Assembly: GCF_932526225.1 (NCBI RefSeq)
Contig: NC_064042.1
Coordinates: 5,439,001 to 5,503,000 of the forward strand
Direction: 5' to 3'
DNA from: Nematostella vectensis
Lineage: Eukaryota; Cnidaria; Anthozoa; Actiniaria; Edwardsiidae
Length of the DNA stretch: 64,000 nt
Shown here: positions 36,496 to 48,938 of the stretch, piece after piece
Layout of the letters: the number at the start of each line of letters is the position of its first letter
How positions within the stretch are numbered: the first letter of the stretch is position 1
The notes under the pieces: model-generated
Seen by the model: only the letters and a program-made list of their open reading frames with translations
Databases searched by the model: none
Told to the model about the DNA's origin: nothing
Translations under genes and position numbers: made by a program

Positions 36496-37043
36496 TCCAA
36501 TATATTAGACCCCCCTCTACCAGCAAAAATTGCTCGGAGAGGGACATGCGACTATGCCGCTAGGTTTCTTTTAATTATTTTCATTTTTTTTTAGAAAATT
36601 AAATATAAAAGAATTTAGTTCATCACGACATTACCTCGAAAGTGATAATATCCCCGGGGCGTTTTTACAGTTTATTTGAGTATTTTTTCAATCATCAAAA
36701 AAGAAAATTAATAGCGCTAATTGGCTCTTTTACCGTAATGACCTCATTGTATGTACAAAGCGTGAGAGATTGGGCAAAGAGTTTATCCGCGGGGAACTGT
36801 AAATTTTTATTGAATTTCGATTTTTATATTGCTATATAACGTTCAGATTTAGACTTTAGACTTAGAGTCGTTGCCTGATCTGTATAGATATAAAAGCAAT
36901 GAAAAGGAGAGGGAGACGACAAGTGGGCTTCCATTCTAGTGTAATGCATTATTTACTGAGAAGATAAAATATGGATGTAGAACTCCAGTATAGCTATCGT
37001 TATCTGCCCAATGCAAGCAAATGCCAGATACATTAAGCCTTTA

Positions 37044-37167
37044 AAGCTCAAGTTCGTATTTTTTAAGCCGTATCAATGCAAATAAACTAAATCGACTATA
37101 TTTCGACTAAATTTACAGGTATTTGCATTGGTACAGCTCATGAAAAAATTACGACGTTTGAATTATG
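37044..37167. mobile_element. Degraded MITE related to 272-412
   Basis: Arms containing TTAAGCCGTAT..ATGCAAAT and ATTTGCATTGGTACAGCTCA..ACGACGTTTGAA match the inner and outer arms of the element at 272-412. Confidence 0.5.
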
Positions 37168-37175
37168 CGGTATAT

Positions 37176-37305
37176 TGCTTGTTGTGCGTTGTTTAAGCCT
37201 GAATGTTTGCGGACAAGAGCTTGGGTACATTGCTTGTTGTGCGTTGTGTTAGCCTGGATGTTTGCGCACAAGAGCTAGGGCACATTGCTTGTTGTGCGTT
37301 GTGTC
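37176..37305. repeat. Tandem repeat, 55-bp unit, about 2.4 copies
   Basis: TGCTTGTTGTGCGTTGTGTT starts recur at 37176, 37231 and 37286. Confidence 0.85.
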
Positions 37306-38243
37306 TAATGACGTGTGCTATTGTCATTCTAGCAAAATACCAAAAAATCAATTCCATCGGTTGATTTGGAGCAGCTATTGCAAAGTTTTCGATTGAAATT
37401 TGTAAATAACATATAAAAAATGTTTTAGACTTGCTATCGAGGTTATTTTGACATTTGTTTCAAATAATTTGACTTCTAATTTAGAATGAAAACAATAATA
37501 TACTTATGGCTGACAAAGATACTTAAAACGCGTCAAGAACCATGGTTGGGTTTTTGCTCAATGGATCCAGTAAAGATTGTAATACCCTTTCCCCTGTGTC
37601 CGCTCCTCACCCCTATGGTCTGCCCCTGTTTTTGTTACTGTTAGGGTAGGGCAGAGCGTTTGCCTTTTACTGGTAGAAAGAATGCGGTGCGCTGGTCGGT
37701 GTTAAGACAGATTAGCATCAGCATGAAGTTTATTGCAGTGTCTCTGAAATAATAAACCCGTAGCACTTATAAGAGAAGAAAGAGCAAAGGTATAAATTCG
37801 GCTTCACTTTCTCGTTACATGGAGCTCTGTTCTACTGCCCGTTTCTTGGAATTTGTGCCCAGGCTGAACCGTTATCGAGCAGATTCTACAACTTCTTGGA
37901 CATGATTATAATTGTCGATATAGCGCTAATCTATTTCATGAAATATAAAGGAACATTCATATGTCAGTCATTTTTGCAAGGACGGTGTGTGGTACTTGTT
38001 TCTTTATTGTAGTGTAATTCATGGAAAAAAAACTCTTGGAAATAAAACCTACTAAAGAATTATCATTCTTATAAATTAAGTGCCTCGTTTGAAGGGAATA
38101 ATAATAATTCGTTTATTAATTACCCATTGCAGTGAAACTGAATCACAGGTAAAATGGTCACATATACCAGCTTCTAATGCCTAAGATTATTTAAATACTA
38201 AACAGATACAATTTCACTTAATTTGTTTGTAGTACACAATGCG

Positions 38244-38265
38244 CCCCCCCCCCCCCCCCCCCCCC
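38244..38265. repeat. Poly-C tract (22 C)
   Basis: An uninterrupted C run followed by T and four more C. Confidence 0.9.
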
Positions 38266-38686
38266 TCCCCTTTAACGCCCATACAGGAGCATGGATTTTA
38301 AACACGAGGTTCCGCTCCCAACCCCGGGCCCAAGAACAATCAGTTATCAATCGGCCGTCAGTGAGTCAACGTGTCAGGACAATTAGTGACTAAGACCCAG
38401 TACGAGCTCGCTCTTCTCGTGTAATTCATATACTTGCAGATTAGCATACGACAATCGAATCAGTTTATTAGCATACATTTAGGAACGGTACATGTACGCC
38501 GTTTGTCCCACTCCAAATCGCTTCACTCTCGTCGGCTAAGCTACTGTAAGTACAGGGAAACCTCGCGTAACCAGCTAGCACATGATAAGATGGTTAGCTG
38601 CCCCACCTGAAATGCCGAGATTTTAAAACAGAAGAATCTTACGGCTTGTCTGCCCTCCTCGACCCCAGGCTCCTCGCCCTTCCCAG

Positions 38687-38846
38687 GTGCGTACACAGGG
38701 GGGAGGGGGGTGCGCGCGCTTCCCCCGGCCAAAAAGTGGGTCACTTCTCATATTGAGAAATCTTCAAATACTATGCTCTATCCATATAATACTTATATTA
38801 TATATACTGAGAACCCCCCTCAGCCAATCCTGACTACGCGTCTGCC
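38687..38846. mobile_element. MITE of the GTACACAGGGGGG family, copy 1
   Basis: Starts GTGCGTACACAGGGGGG and ends near GACTACGCGTCTGCC. It shares the internal AAAGTGGGTCA(C/T)TTCT and GAATCTTCAAATACTAT-type sequence with 62929-63065, and the AAAAAGTGGGTCATTTCTTT core with 47271-47418 (inverted). Confidence 0.6.
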
Positions 38847-39137
38847 TCCAACATATTCCTGGATTCGTCATTTACCACATAGCAGGTTTGGGCGAAGACG
38901 ACCGAAAACCATGATTCAACTTCGCGAAGTTTGGTTCTCAACTTTTCCTAGTAAATGCTTTTCCCCCATTCGTACAAAAGGGCACTTAAAGTAACGAAGA
39001 CCGTAGGGTTTTGAAGCTAAACTTTTCTATTTTCGCTTATGTACTCGAGCACGCACTAGGAAAATACGCGATATCAAACTAACAAGCGCTGTTTTGATTT
39101 TCTAAAATACTTTTTTTTGTGATGTAGAAAGAAAATT

Positions 39138-39433
39138 CCCTTAGTTTTCCGTGGTATGCACTCTCATACACCACGATATTTTACTACGCGCCTTGTGACT
39201 ACACAAAATTTTTATCATGAGGTGACGAATATCGTGGTGTACTCCTGGTTGTGTATGATTCCTGGTACACACTAGTGACATAACGACATGGACATAGTGA
39301 CATAAGAAAAAAACATTTCTTTTCTCTTATGTCGTTATGTCCATGTCATTGTGTCGGGCTTATGTCTTTATGTCGAAACATTCACACTTAAACATACGAA
39401 GTAAGAGTTCGCATACCACGGAAAACTATGGGA
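39138..39433. mobile_element. Nested inverted-repeat element
   Basis: The outer ends TTAGTTTTCCGTGGTATGC and GCATACCACGGAAAACTA are inverted copies. Inside, ATACACCACGATAT pairs with ATATCGTGGTGTA. A third hairpin pairs GACATAACGACATGGACATA with its complement at about 39320-39350. Confidence 0.7.
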
Positions 39434-39698
39434 AACTTGTGAATTATATTATAGGCGTCCAAAACAGTATACCCAACGATTTTCAATATTATCCTAAAGC
39501 CCGTGGTCGCACCTAGGCCTGGGAACGAATATTGGTTGATCCGGGGTGCACATGCGCACTAATCATTTCTCCCATAATCCTCCTCGTGTCGTCGACGACT
39601 GTATTGCGGACGTGGCGGCCGAAGAGAACGAGAAAATCGTGAAACAACTCGGCCATAGAGAGCCTAGAAAGCTCTAAAAACAGCGAACGGAAGCCAAA

Positions 39699-42600
39699 AT
39701 GGTAAGTTGATAATCAGAGTACAGATTGAGGGCGTTTTTTGCTGAGTTTGATCGTTATTCAGCCGACGAGAAGTGATTACGTGTCGTGATCTGGAAAGTG
39801 GTGTGTGAACTTTATGAACGTGACACTGACATTCTCTAAGTTCTTAATTCATTTCTTTCTACGAGCTTATGGCGATCGGAAGATCCTCACTGGTACACTG
39901 ATATTCTTCTTGCTTTAGATATTATTTTAAGCCTTGATTTACTCGTTACATCACTTCTGTTGCATTCAAACATTGTCTGAAGTTGCTGTTCCTATGACTC
40001 TTTAAAATGAAATTTGAATTTGCAATCTCTAACCCGGCTTTCTGTACTAGGAATAGCTGGCTATTCTTTTGCTTGTTAAATATTCGTTATAACTTTGTTC
40101 CCCTCTCGCAGGTTCTCCTCGCTGCCGCAATATGTACAAAAAATGGAAAAGGTAAGCAAGTCTGGCATTGTTTTTGTTACCACAAATGAAACCCTCATAT
40201 TATAACTTAAATATAATCTCTCCTGGAACATTTGTTTTCACACTTCTGTCCATAACTGCCGTCTATGCAATAGCTTAAACTGTAGCAAGTTTTGTGGGAC
40301 ATTATAACCATGTTCAATATATTTGTGTTTTTACTTCCTATACCCATATAATTTTCCAACCACTTTTATTTATTTTTTACTTCATTCCCCTACCTTTGAA
40401 TTTAATAGTGTATCCATATGCTATGCCACAGGGATTTCCTGTATCCAACCTTGTGTCTAACTCTGGCTGTTTGCTAGAGATGACAAGTGTTACCCTACTG
40501 GCCTGTCCATAAAGCATTTGTCCACTGTTTGGCTTAAAAATCAAGTTTCACTAGAAAGCAAGGACTAACTGATCATGGTTAAACATGGATATAAACAATA
40601 AAGTTGTTGCACTAAAATTTGTGATTGGGTTGTATTGAAATTTCATAGCAGTTTTAAAACGTTAAATAAATTTTGGTAGTTAATGCTACGTTATATGTTA
40701 GAAGTCACAGGTGTACTTATCTTTTCCTAAGCAGTAAGAAATAACTATATTCCTGGCTTGTGTCAATGTATTTAACTTTTTAACTGCGGCTGGCTTAATA
40801 TCCATAACCAATTACAGTAGAAGAGGGATTTGCAGCGCGGGATTTGCAGCACCTAATGTCGAGATCTGTTTTTTTTTTTACATCACTGAAAAGTTCCCAA
40901 GGGGTTGAACCCTGTTCCTCTTGCGTAAGAGTTGAAGCCCGTACCACTGAGCTGTTGCAGTGTAGCTATGACCCTCAATTTGATATTTGTTTCAGCCATC
41001 ATTTCCCGGCAGTTTGTGGAGATGACAAGATCTAGGATAGAAGGTCTCCTCTCCGCCTTCCCCAAGCTCATGACGTCAGGAAGCAGTGTCAAACAGCACA
41101 CGTTTGTTGAGACTGAAAGTGTTCGATATGTTTACCAACCACTAGAAAAACTCTACATGTTGTTGATCACAACTAAACACAGTAATATCTTGGAAGACCT
41201 GGAAACTCTCAGATTATTCTCTAGAGTGGTACGTAATTAATTTTGAGGTTGTTTTTATATAAACTTTACTGTTTTATAGGATTTTAGGTTTTATAGGGCT
41301 CTTTTATGTGTACCCCTCCCTGTGCCAGAAAATCATGTGCACCTCTCTCCCTCAGCATTTTTTTGTGTACCCCTCTCACTCCCCCTTAGCAAACCCTGGC
41401 ACCCCTTCCCCTCAGTCCCTTCTAGTTGAGAACCTGATTATTGATTTTTGCGCATTTTAGATCCCAGAGTACTGTCGAGCCATGGAGGAGAGCGAGATAG
41501 GAGAGCATGCATTTGAGTTGATATTCGCTTTTGATGAGATTGTTGCTCTTGGTTACCGTGAGAATGTCAACCTAGCACAGATAAGGACATTTACCGAGAT
41601 GGACAGTCATGAAGAGAAGGTCTTCCAGGCAGTCAGACAGGTAATAAAAATGTTGCAAGTCCCTTACCCGTGAATTGAGGTCATTTCTAATATGTCAGAG
41701 AGGTTGTTTTGGCAGTATTAGTGCTGGTATAAAAAGGCATAGTGCACATTCAATATTCAGTAACAACAAGATAAATGGATCTTGCCAGCCACCCTTTTGT
41801 TATTATCTCCATTCAAAATTGGAACATGAATAAAACTATTTCAAGAAATTTTGAAAAATGACCATCAGCCACGCTTTTGTTTTTATTTCTATTCAAAATT
41901 GGAAGATGCATAAAACCATTTGAAGAAATTTTGAAAAATTACTGTAAAGCGATATTTGATATGTGTTATTTATCCATCTTGAACTAAAATATCTCAGTAT
42001 CACAATAAAAGATTCTTAAAATAGATAGATGCTTCTACTAATAATGACATAGCAAATTTTCATCAGGGATTAATTTTTTGACAAACGTGAAATAATGATT
42101 TCCAAGCACTCTTTTACAAATTTGCCTCCTGAACTTGTAGACCCAAGAACGCGAAGCTAAAGAAGAGATGAAGAAGAGGGCTAAGGAACTACAAGCTGCT
42201 AAAGTGGCAGCTGCAAAGGGACGTGGTGGCAGGGTGGCCATGCCTGGTTTTGGTGGGATGGGATCCAGCTCAACGAAATCAGATATCTCTTCAGGAAACA
42301 TGGACACAGTACCCATTATTGATCCAACACCAGCACCAAAACCTTCCTACCCTTCACGGTACGATACCTTCCTAGCCTTCACAGAAAGATAACTCCCCAA
42401 ACTATCCAACACTTCATAGTAAGATAACACCCAAGCCAACCTATCACACAGTACCTGTTATTGATCCAACACCAGCACCCAAAACTACTACCCATCATGG
42501 CTAGATAACACCAAAACCTTCCTACCCATCACAGCTACAATAGTAAACACTATTCTTTCTTGGTTTGAATGTAAGAACACAGTACATTCAAAAGGACTTT

Positions 42601-45600
42601 GTTAATGTAGAGACAAGTGTAATGTACACTAATTTATAGCATCTGAGACTTCTGTAGTGGCCAAAATGCATCGTATTAACAATGGGAAAACAAGTTTTTG
42701 AAATAATTCACCTCTCTATTGAGCCCCCCTCTCCAAAAGCCACACCCAACTCACCCTACAGCAAAAAAAAAAAAAAAAGAGAAATGAGGAGAGTATTCTT
42801 TGCTTGCATTTTGAAAGCCTTTTTGACATGCACCTGACTAGTCACTTGCCTAGAGCCTGACATACATACTGAGACAACCACAACCTGACAACTGCTTAAA
42901 GTACTGTGTCCACCACAAACATGCCTCAGGAATAAGGCAGGTCTGGGCATGTCCATTGCTTGATCTGTAAAAGCATGAGGTAGAATAACTCTAGTTCAAA
43001 CAGTATAGTGTTGCACTGTGATATGTGCTTTACTTGGCAAAGGGCTAGAACACACATATGTTTAATAGTAAATAAATGTTCTGTTATTATTGTTATTTTT
43101 TAAAATAAGTGTTAAGTTTCTTATAATGTGCGTAAAAAGAATTGGTATGACTAGAAAAACTACAGACAAGCAATTGCTTAAGATGTCAGCAAAAACTACT
43201 ACTGTCTTCACAGAGGCATAAGACATGACCTTGTTTTGATTTATTTCCCTAAAACGATATTTGCCTTACAGACCTGCTGGAAGTGGCAAGGCCATGAAGC
43301 TAGGTAGCAAGTCTAAAGATGTTGATTCTTTTGTTGACAAGCTGAGATCTGAAGGAACAGGTAACATAACATTAAACTCTCTCATTGGTTAAGTACAGTA
43401 CAGCCTGCAGGGAACATAACATGTTGTGCCCAAATTTTGCACGTTTTTGTGTGTAATTTGAGTGTAATTAGATTCATACGCTCAAGCTACACACACCTAG
43501 AGTGGACTACACGCACCAAACTACACGCACCTGTTTGCCTCATTAACTTCTATGAAATCCCTTGAGAGTATTTGTGGCTACAACTCAATGCCACGTAAAG
43601 CAAACTTGGGCGTTTGGCATTCGATGTGATAGAATTCCGCTATTCAATAGCCTGATACAACTTTAGCTCCTTTAATTTATATTGGCAATAAAAACTGATC
43701 TCTACAAACTTCATGCCAAATTTGGCTTAATACAAGTAGTTTTACTAAGCGATAGAAGAAAGTTTTTTTTTTGTACTAATATGAAGGAATAAATGCGAAG
43801 GTTTTGTGTTAAACTGGTGCTTTCTTGCTCAAACAACAAAAAAGTTAAAAAAGCCGTGTCAAACTAATATATTTAGCAGCGCTACTAAAATCGCTATGAA
43901 ATCTTTAGTCTTTATATATGGATGGTGTTATTTTGTACTTCACAATGTGTTGAAGGGATAAAAGCAAATGTTGTCTGTTGAACTCCTTCCAGTTTCTCAA
44001 ACAACTGAAGAGCTCTGAAAGCCGTTTCAAATATCACTGTTCTTAGCCGTTTTACGAAATCACACAGAAATAACGACAAAAGCCTTAGTCTATACAATTC
44101 ACTGGTCAATTTGGCGTCAGTAACCAGTAATGTAGGAGAGAGGTTCTTGATGCACGAAAGGAATAAATGTAAAAGTTGTGAGCCGTTGGGGCTTTATTCT
44201 TGTCGAACAGCGAAATAGAACCAAAGGCATGTCCAACAATCACTGCGGCCCTACTGAATCGTCCTACTAAAATATGCATGACAAAAGAAAACTACATGCA
44301 CCGATTGTGTAGTACACTCAGCGTTTTACACGCAAAGTCTGCGCATGCACTACACTTAAACTACATTCAAAATACATGCAAAAAACGCGCAACGCTGTTA
44401 AGTTTCTTCCAGGCTGTACATTATGACTAGACTATATACAAGCTGTAGAAAATCTTGGTTGTGTAGGCGTGGTCGAATCTGATAAGGGCTAATGCATGAA
44501 ACATAATAGCAAAGGATGTACATTCTTTAAAAAGAGCTTTTCCTTCTTACAGATTTTACTACTCTGTCTTGGTAATTGAGCTTAGCTCAAGTTTGTACAT
44601 GCTCTCAAATTTCAGAAGTCATCAGTCACAAACAGAAATCTCTCGCTCAGAAGCCGGCAGCAGCTCCAGTAGTAAACCAGTCCAGGTAAAATTTATTTTT
44701 ATTTTGCTGTAAAAATTTTACTGTAAGAATTATACAGTAAGAAATGTGATTATTTGTTTGCTATTGGGTTTCATACAACTTTAAAAGCTCTGATGCTAAT
44801 GTCATCGTTCACATCTCTTACCATTTGTGTATATATGTTACTGCCAGAGTTGCAAGAAGCCATTTCATTTGTGAAATGTATGAGATGTTCTACTGTACTA
44901 CCCTTCTACAGGGGAAACTCCACAAAAACGATACTCAATATAGCAATATTCTTGGCATAACATTAATTTCTCAGCTCATTATGATATTGTATGTATTTAG
45001 ATTTATCTATTGTATTTGTTTGTTTGGGAGCTTCAGTCATACAATATGGAAACAAGGGGAGACAGACACTTGCATGATTCAATAAACTATACTAAATATA
45101 GAAAACATGAATATCTAAGTAACTAACAAAAAGCATATCTGTGCCTGGTAGTGTTCACCTCAAGACAGAAGAGAAGATCACACTCACTGCAGGCAGAGAT
45201 GGTGGATTGCAAAACATGGAGATCCGCGGCATTGTTCTACTTAGAATCTCTGACAGCCAGTTTGCACAAATCAAGCTTGCTGTGGAGAATAATGATGATA
45301 AAGGCTTTCAGATACAGGTGACTAAATATAGCATAGAAGATTTCTTTCAGAGATTACAGAAAATCATGCATTCATTCGTCTTTTTCAGACTCACCCCAAT
45401 GTAGACAAGAAATCGTTTGCCCAAGACAATATCCTTGTGCTGAAGCAAGCAGGAAAATCCTTTCCCACCAACTCTGATATCGGTCTACTTAGGTGGAGAA
45501 TGCAGACAACCGATGAGAGCTTGATGCCTTTATCAAGTGAGTATACATTTTTCATTTGAAACATCTTGTTTTAGGATTGAATGGGTCATTTGTACATTTA

Positions 45601-47046
45601 CATGGGAGTACTATACAAGATGTATAGTAGATTTTTAAAATATGATAAATGCGTAGTCTAGTTTTAAGGTGTCTCTATGTACTGTTCCCAATAACATTCA
45701 TACATTTACCTAAATGAGTAATTGGCATCTTTACTATCTGAGCCATTTTAATTTTTCTTAATTTTTACAATTCATTTTATCTCAACAGTAAACTGCTGGC
45801 CTTCAGAAAATGATGGTCAGTGTGATGTTAACATTGAATATGAGCTCTTGGTGGATGGTCTGGAACTAAATGATGTTGTCATCACTATACCTGTGCCGTA
45901 AGTATCCAACAAGACCATTTGCATCCATCTGCTATCTGTTAGCCCTGTTGTTATCATAATACATACCTGTGCCGTAAGTATCCAACAAGACCATTTGCAT
46001 CCATATCCTATCTGTTAGCCCTAATGTTATCGTAATACATACCTGTGCCGTAAGTATCCAACAAGGACATGCACCTCCATCTGTTATCTGTTACCCCAAT
46101 TTTAAATGCAAAAGAGTAAGTTATCCAAGAATGGTTACACAGGGTCTTAAAGATTAATCAGAAGTGCAACTAACAAACATAAAATCATAGAATAGCTTTG
46201 CAATGAAGCTTGTTACTTGGTTACACATTTGGAGCTATACCCTTGATTTTATGATTTTCCGTGGATGTCCAAGAGGTTGCTGAAAGCACACAACAATTTA
46301 AGTTTAAATAATATTGACATAATATATTTTACATTCTAAAATCAAAACAGCATGTCATATGCTACATCATTGTTTATTTTTAATTTTGTGAATCTCTCTA
46401 TAGGCATGGCGTCGGTGGTCCAGTCGTTGGCGAAATTGATGGCGAGTATCACTACAACCACAAGCAGTCGACGCTTGATTGGCAGGTGCCAGTCATTGAT
46501 GCAAGTAACAAGAGTGGCAGCATGGAGTTCAGTATTGCAGGGCAACCTGGCGACTTCTTCCCAGTTACCGTCTCATTCTTCTCTTCAAAAACATATTGTG
46601 ATTTAAAGGTAAATGTCTCCCTCATCTACTTTGGGGGGGGGTTCTTTTTGTTAGCAAAATGATCTGAATGAAGAATGATTCTTATTTAGAGTCATTCTTC
46701 AAACATTTTGTTTGAAACTCATTGCTGCATTTTTTTATTTTTCGATTTTCAATATTCTAATTTCCAACTAATAAACTTAATTGAAGGAAGCCAGATCACA
46801 ATTTAGGTATTGAAAATTGTCTGTGAGACTTTATGGGCTAAACGGAATGTTTGAGAACTATATTAACATTCTACCAAGGTGCTAATTTGGGGGAGGTGGT
46901 TATATATTCATGCAATAATGGTATACATATATAGACTAACACTTCTTCTTTTTTAGATTATCAGTGTTTCCCAGGTGCAAGGTGGAGAACCAGTCAAATT
47001 TTCCCAAGAAGTACAATTTACTGTGGATAAATATGAATTCGTATAG
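39699..47046 (+). CDS. ARCN1: Coatomer subunit delta (delta-COP, archain)
   Basis: Complete gene. Exons: 39699-39701 (the ATG alone), 40112-40151, 40996-41228, 41461-41640, 42141-42358, 43272-43360, 44616-44685, 45152-45317, 45389-45536, 45789-45897, 46404-46608 and 46957-47046 (TAG). The product is 516 residues (human 511). It opens [20 protein letters not shown], the longin-like N-terminal domain (about 1-140, including [19 protein letters not shown] and [19 protein letters not shown]). A charged linker of about 150-277 follows with [11 protein letters not shown]. The mu-homology domain runs about 278 to the end, with INCWPSE, VNIEYEL, GEIDGEY and C-terminal VDKYEFV. It is a component of the COPI coat for Golgi-to-ER retrograde transport. 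The linker is the most variable part relative to human. Two exon ends are copied into their introns (exons 5 and 10). Confidence 0.97.
40868..40962 (-). mobile_element. tRNA-derived SINE-like sequence
   Basis: Read on the minus strand, an A-box-like CAGCTCAGTGGTACGGGC (40937-40954) is followed after about 24 bases by a B-box-like GGGTTCAACCCC (40901-40912), then an A-rich run (about 40868-40880). The order and spacing fit a tRNA-derived pol III promoter. The cloverleaf is not intact, so a SINE head or tRNA pseudogene is more likely than a working tRNA. It lies in ARCN1 intron 2. Confidence 0.45.
42305..42535 (+). repeat. End of ARCN1 exon 5 duplicated into intron 5
   Basis: The exon segment coding [17 protein letters not shown] (about 42305-42357) recurs at about 42446-42535, first as ACAGTACCTGTTATTGATCC and on to CACCAGCACC, then as CAAAACCTTCCTACCCATCA. 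The copies are diverged and the second one lacks a clear donor. Confidence 0.85.
43430..44405. mobile_element. Possible TIR element in ARCN1 intron 6
   Basis: Left TTGCACGTTTTTGTGTGTAA and right sequence near 44370-44400 (reverse complement TTGCGCGTTTTTTGCATGTA) are related over about 35 bases, and both flanks carry TACACGCA-type motifs. The match is imperfect and the borders approximate. Confidence 0.35.
45885..46075 (+). repeat. Three tandem copies of the ARCN1 exon 10 end and donor
   Basis: ATACCTGTGCC|GTAAGTATCC recurs with a 76-bp period. GT donors fall at 45898, 45974 and 46050. The copies are almost identical through CAACAAGACCATTTGCATCC. Confidence 0.92.
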
Positions 47047-47270
47047 AAATTACTACATGTTATCGAATAAACTGACTTATAGGCAATTCATATTTTACAA
47101 AGCAAGCAGACAAGAGTGTTACCAGAGGAAGAGAAATAGAGATCAACGATATGTGCATGGCATACATAGATTGGTTTATGATCCAGCTCATACCTGCTGC
47201 ATATAGCAGGCCATCCATGACAAATCAAATATCAAAATCGATCTGGTATATGAAATGAAACGGAAGCAGA

Positions 47271-47418
47271 GCAGACATGTATACAGGATTCGCTGCATTG
47301 GGTGCACAGTCATAGGTGTCATATGGAAAGGTAGTTCGGTGATCTTTCAAAAAGAAATGACCCACTTTTTGGTGGCCAAGGGGGGGCAGGCATCCTGTGC
47401 ACCCCCCTGTGTATGCGC
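47271..47418. mobile_element. MITE of the GTACACAGGGGGG family, copy 2 (inverted)
   Basis: The reverse complement starts GCGCATACACAGGGGGGTGC and carries AAAAAGTGGGTCATTTCTTT, matching 38687-38846 and 62929-63065. Confidence 0.6.
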
Positions 47419-47607
47419 TTTCAAAACACATCAATATTACTTACTGCAATATCTTAATACTAAAAGAAAGAATTATAAAGTAGTTTATCATCATTCTTGG
47501 AATTATGTTTTTTTAAAGCCTCACACTATTGTATTTATACTGTAAATTGAGCTCTTCAAGGGGGAACACTGCCAGAAGAGTATGGATGCTATAAGTGTTA
47601 TGATCAA

Positions 47608-47613
47608 AATAAA
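47608..47613 (+). promoter_or_regulatory. Candidate polyadenylation signal for ARCN1
   Basis: AATAAA about 560 bases after the stop codon. An earlier AATAAA at about 47066 is only 20 bases after the stop and is a less likely alternative. Confidence 0.4.
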
Positions 47614-48035
47614 AATGTTTGTAGGTCTTTAGGCTGTTACTGTAGATGAGCTAATGTGATTGTAACTGATTAGTAAATTTTAAAGAACTCTGGACGTTCA
47701 TTATTTTGTTGTGCAATTTGTTTTATTTTGTTGTGCAATTTTAAATTTTCCATACCAAAAAGTGTTAAATGTGGTGGTGGTGACTACGAAACTGGAAAGT
47801 GGTGGCCATATCCTCTCATAAAGGGGGGAGTGTGATTTACATATTTAGGGGCAGACATTGCAAATTGGACTGGTCTGTTTATAAAAAATAGCAGTCCAAG
47901 ATCTGTCTTGACTAAAAGGCATATCAATCTTCCATGAAAAAAAATTAAGCATGCCAACTGGCCATGGAAAAATACTTAGCTGGACAAAAAAATGACTTAT
48001 TATATCCAGCAGTGCATCCTTTACGTGACCAGACT

Positions 48036-48162
48036 GGGGCTGTTTTCTAGAAAGCAAGTTAGTGCTAACCACAGGATAAATACGGCTATCTTGAGACTTG
48101 ATTGGATAAAAAGGGCACTCATCCCAGGGTTAGCGTTGTTAGCTTTCTAGGAACCTGGCCCT
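48036..48162. mobile_element. Hairpin MITE, about 127 bp
   Basis: Left GGGGCTGTTTTCTAGAAAGC..GCTAACC pairs with right GGGTTAGC..AGCTTTCTAGGAACCTGGCCC (imperfect arms of about 35 bp). Confidence 0.6.
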
Positions 48163-48938
48163 GGTTGAGAGGGCTGGTCTGTCTATGGGCCTAACGGGAC
48201 CATGTATAGGGAAGGGCTGGTAGTGCTATAGCCCTACCACTTTTTGGCTTGGGTTGATTTTTTTCAGGGCTCCAGATTTTTCTCAGGGCTCGTTTGTCTT
48301 GGCCAAATTTTTAGTCCTACCATGGTCTCCGCGGTCCCTGGCCTGAACCTCCTTATCCCATGTCAACTCTACCTCAGACCTAGATAGTTAGTATCGGCGA
48401 TTTTATTCAGAAGACCAAACTCACCACGCCCGGGATATGTGGGCATACCTGTGGTTTTACTTCAAGAGTAAAAATGAGAACTAATCATACCGCTGACCGG
48501 CCGACTTCCGGCTCGGCGCGCGCCACTTTCGAGATGTTGTTTATGTGAAGAACTTGAATTTCTTTCGGATTCACCTCGTAAATCATGGATTCCATGGCCT
48601 TTTCATTTATCTTATCAACTTGAAGTACATACTGGAAGCTTTGAAAGGACTTGGTGCACTGTAATACTGCGGATTTGGCTGGTTTTACTGGAGCAAGATT
48701 ATATTACAAACTTTTTCATCTCCTCGATGTCAACGGTAACTTCTAGTTGGGGCGCGTTCTTTAGTCTTGAAAGGAGGATAATTTGGGTTTTAATGACGCT
48801 GTTCTGAAAACATTCAGACCTTTGACTTGCCCACTCGTACCCAGGAGAGATGCTCAAAACTATTGGGCGTAAAAACGTCAGGAAACGTGGGCTTATAAAC
48901 ATTTACAGCACAGATCATAGATAGAAAGTCATTCCTCG

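Larger units (their letters stand above)
36496..39698. other. PAK 3' UTR and PAK-ARCN1 intergenic region
   Basis: No further gene recognised. AATAAA occurs at 37081, 37751 and 38041; which one ends the PAK transcript cannot be told from sequence. It holds a degraded MITE (37044-37167), a 55-bp tandem repeat, a 22-C run, a further MITE (38687-38846) and a nested hairpin element (39138-39433). Confidence 0.55.
47047..48938. other. ARCN1 3' UTR and intergenic region
   Basis: No further gene recognised. It holds two MITEs (47271-47418 and 48036-48162). The 5' UTR and promoter of the next gene should lie just before 48939. Confidence 0.55.

Noticed and set aside
40893-40965. Functional tRNA gene on the minus strand
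   Set aside because: The boxes are present but the anticodon and acceptor stems do not form properly; a SINE or pseudogene fits better.
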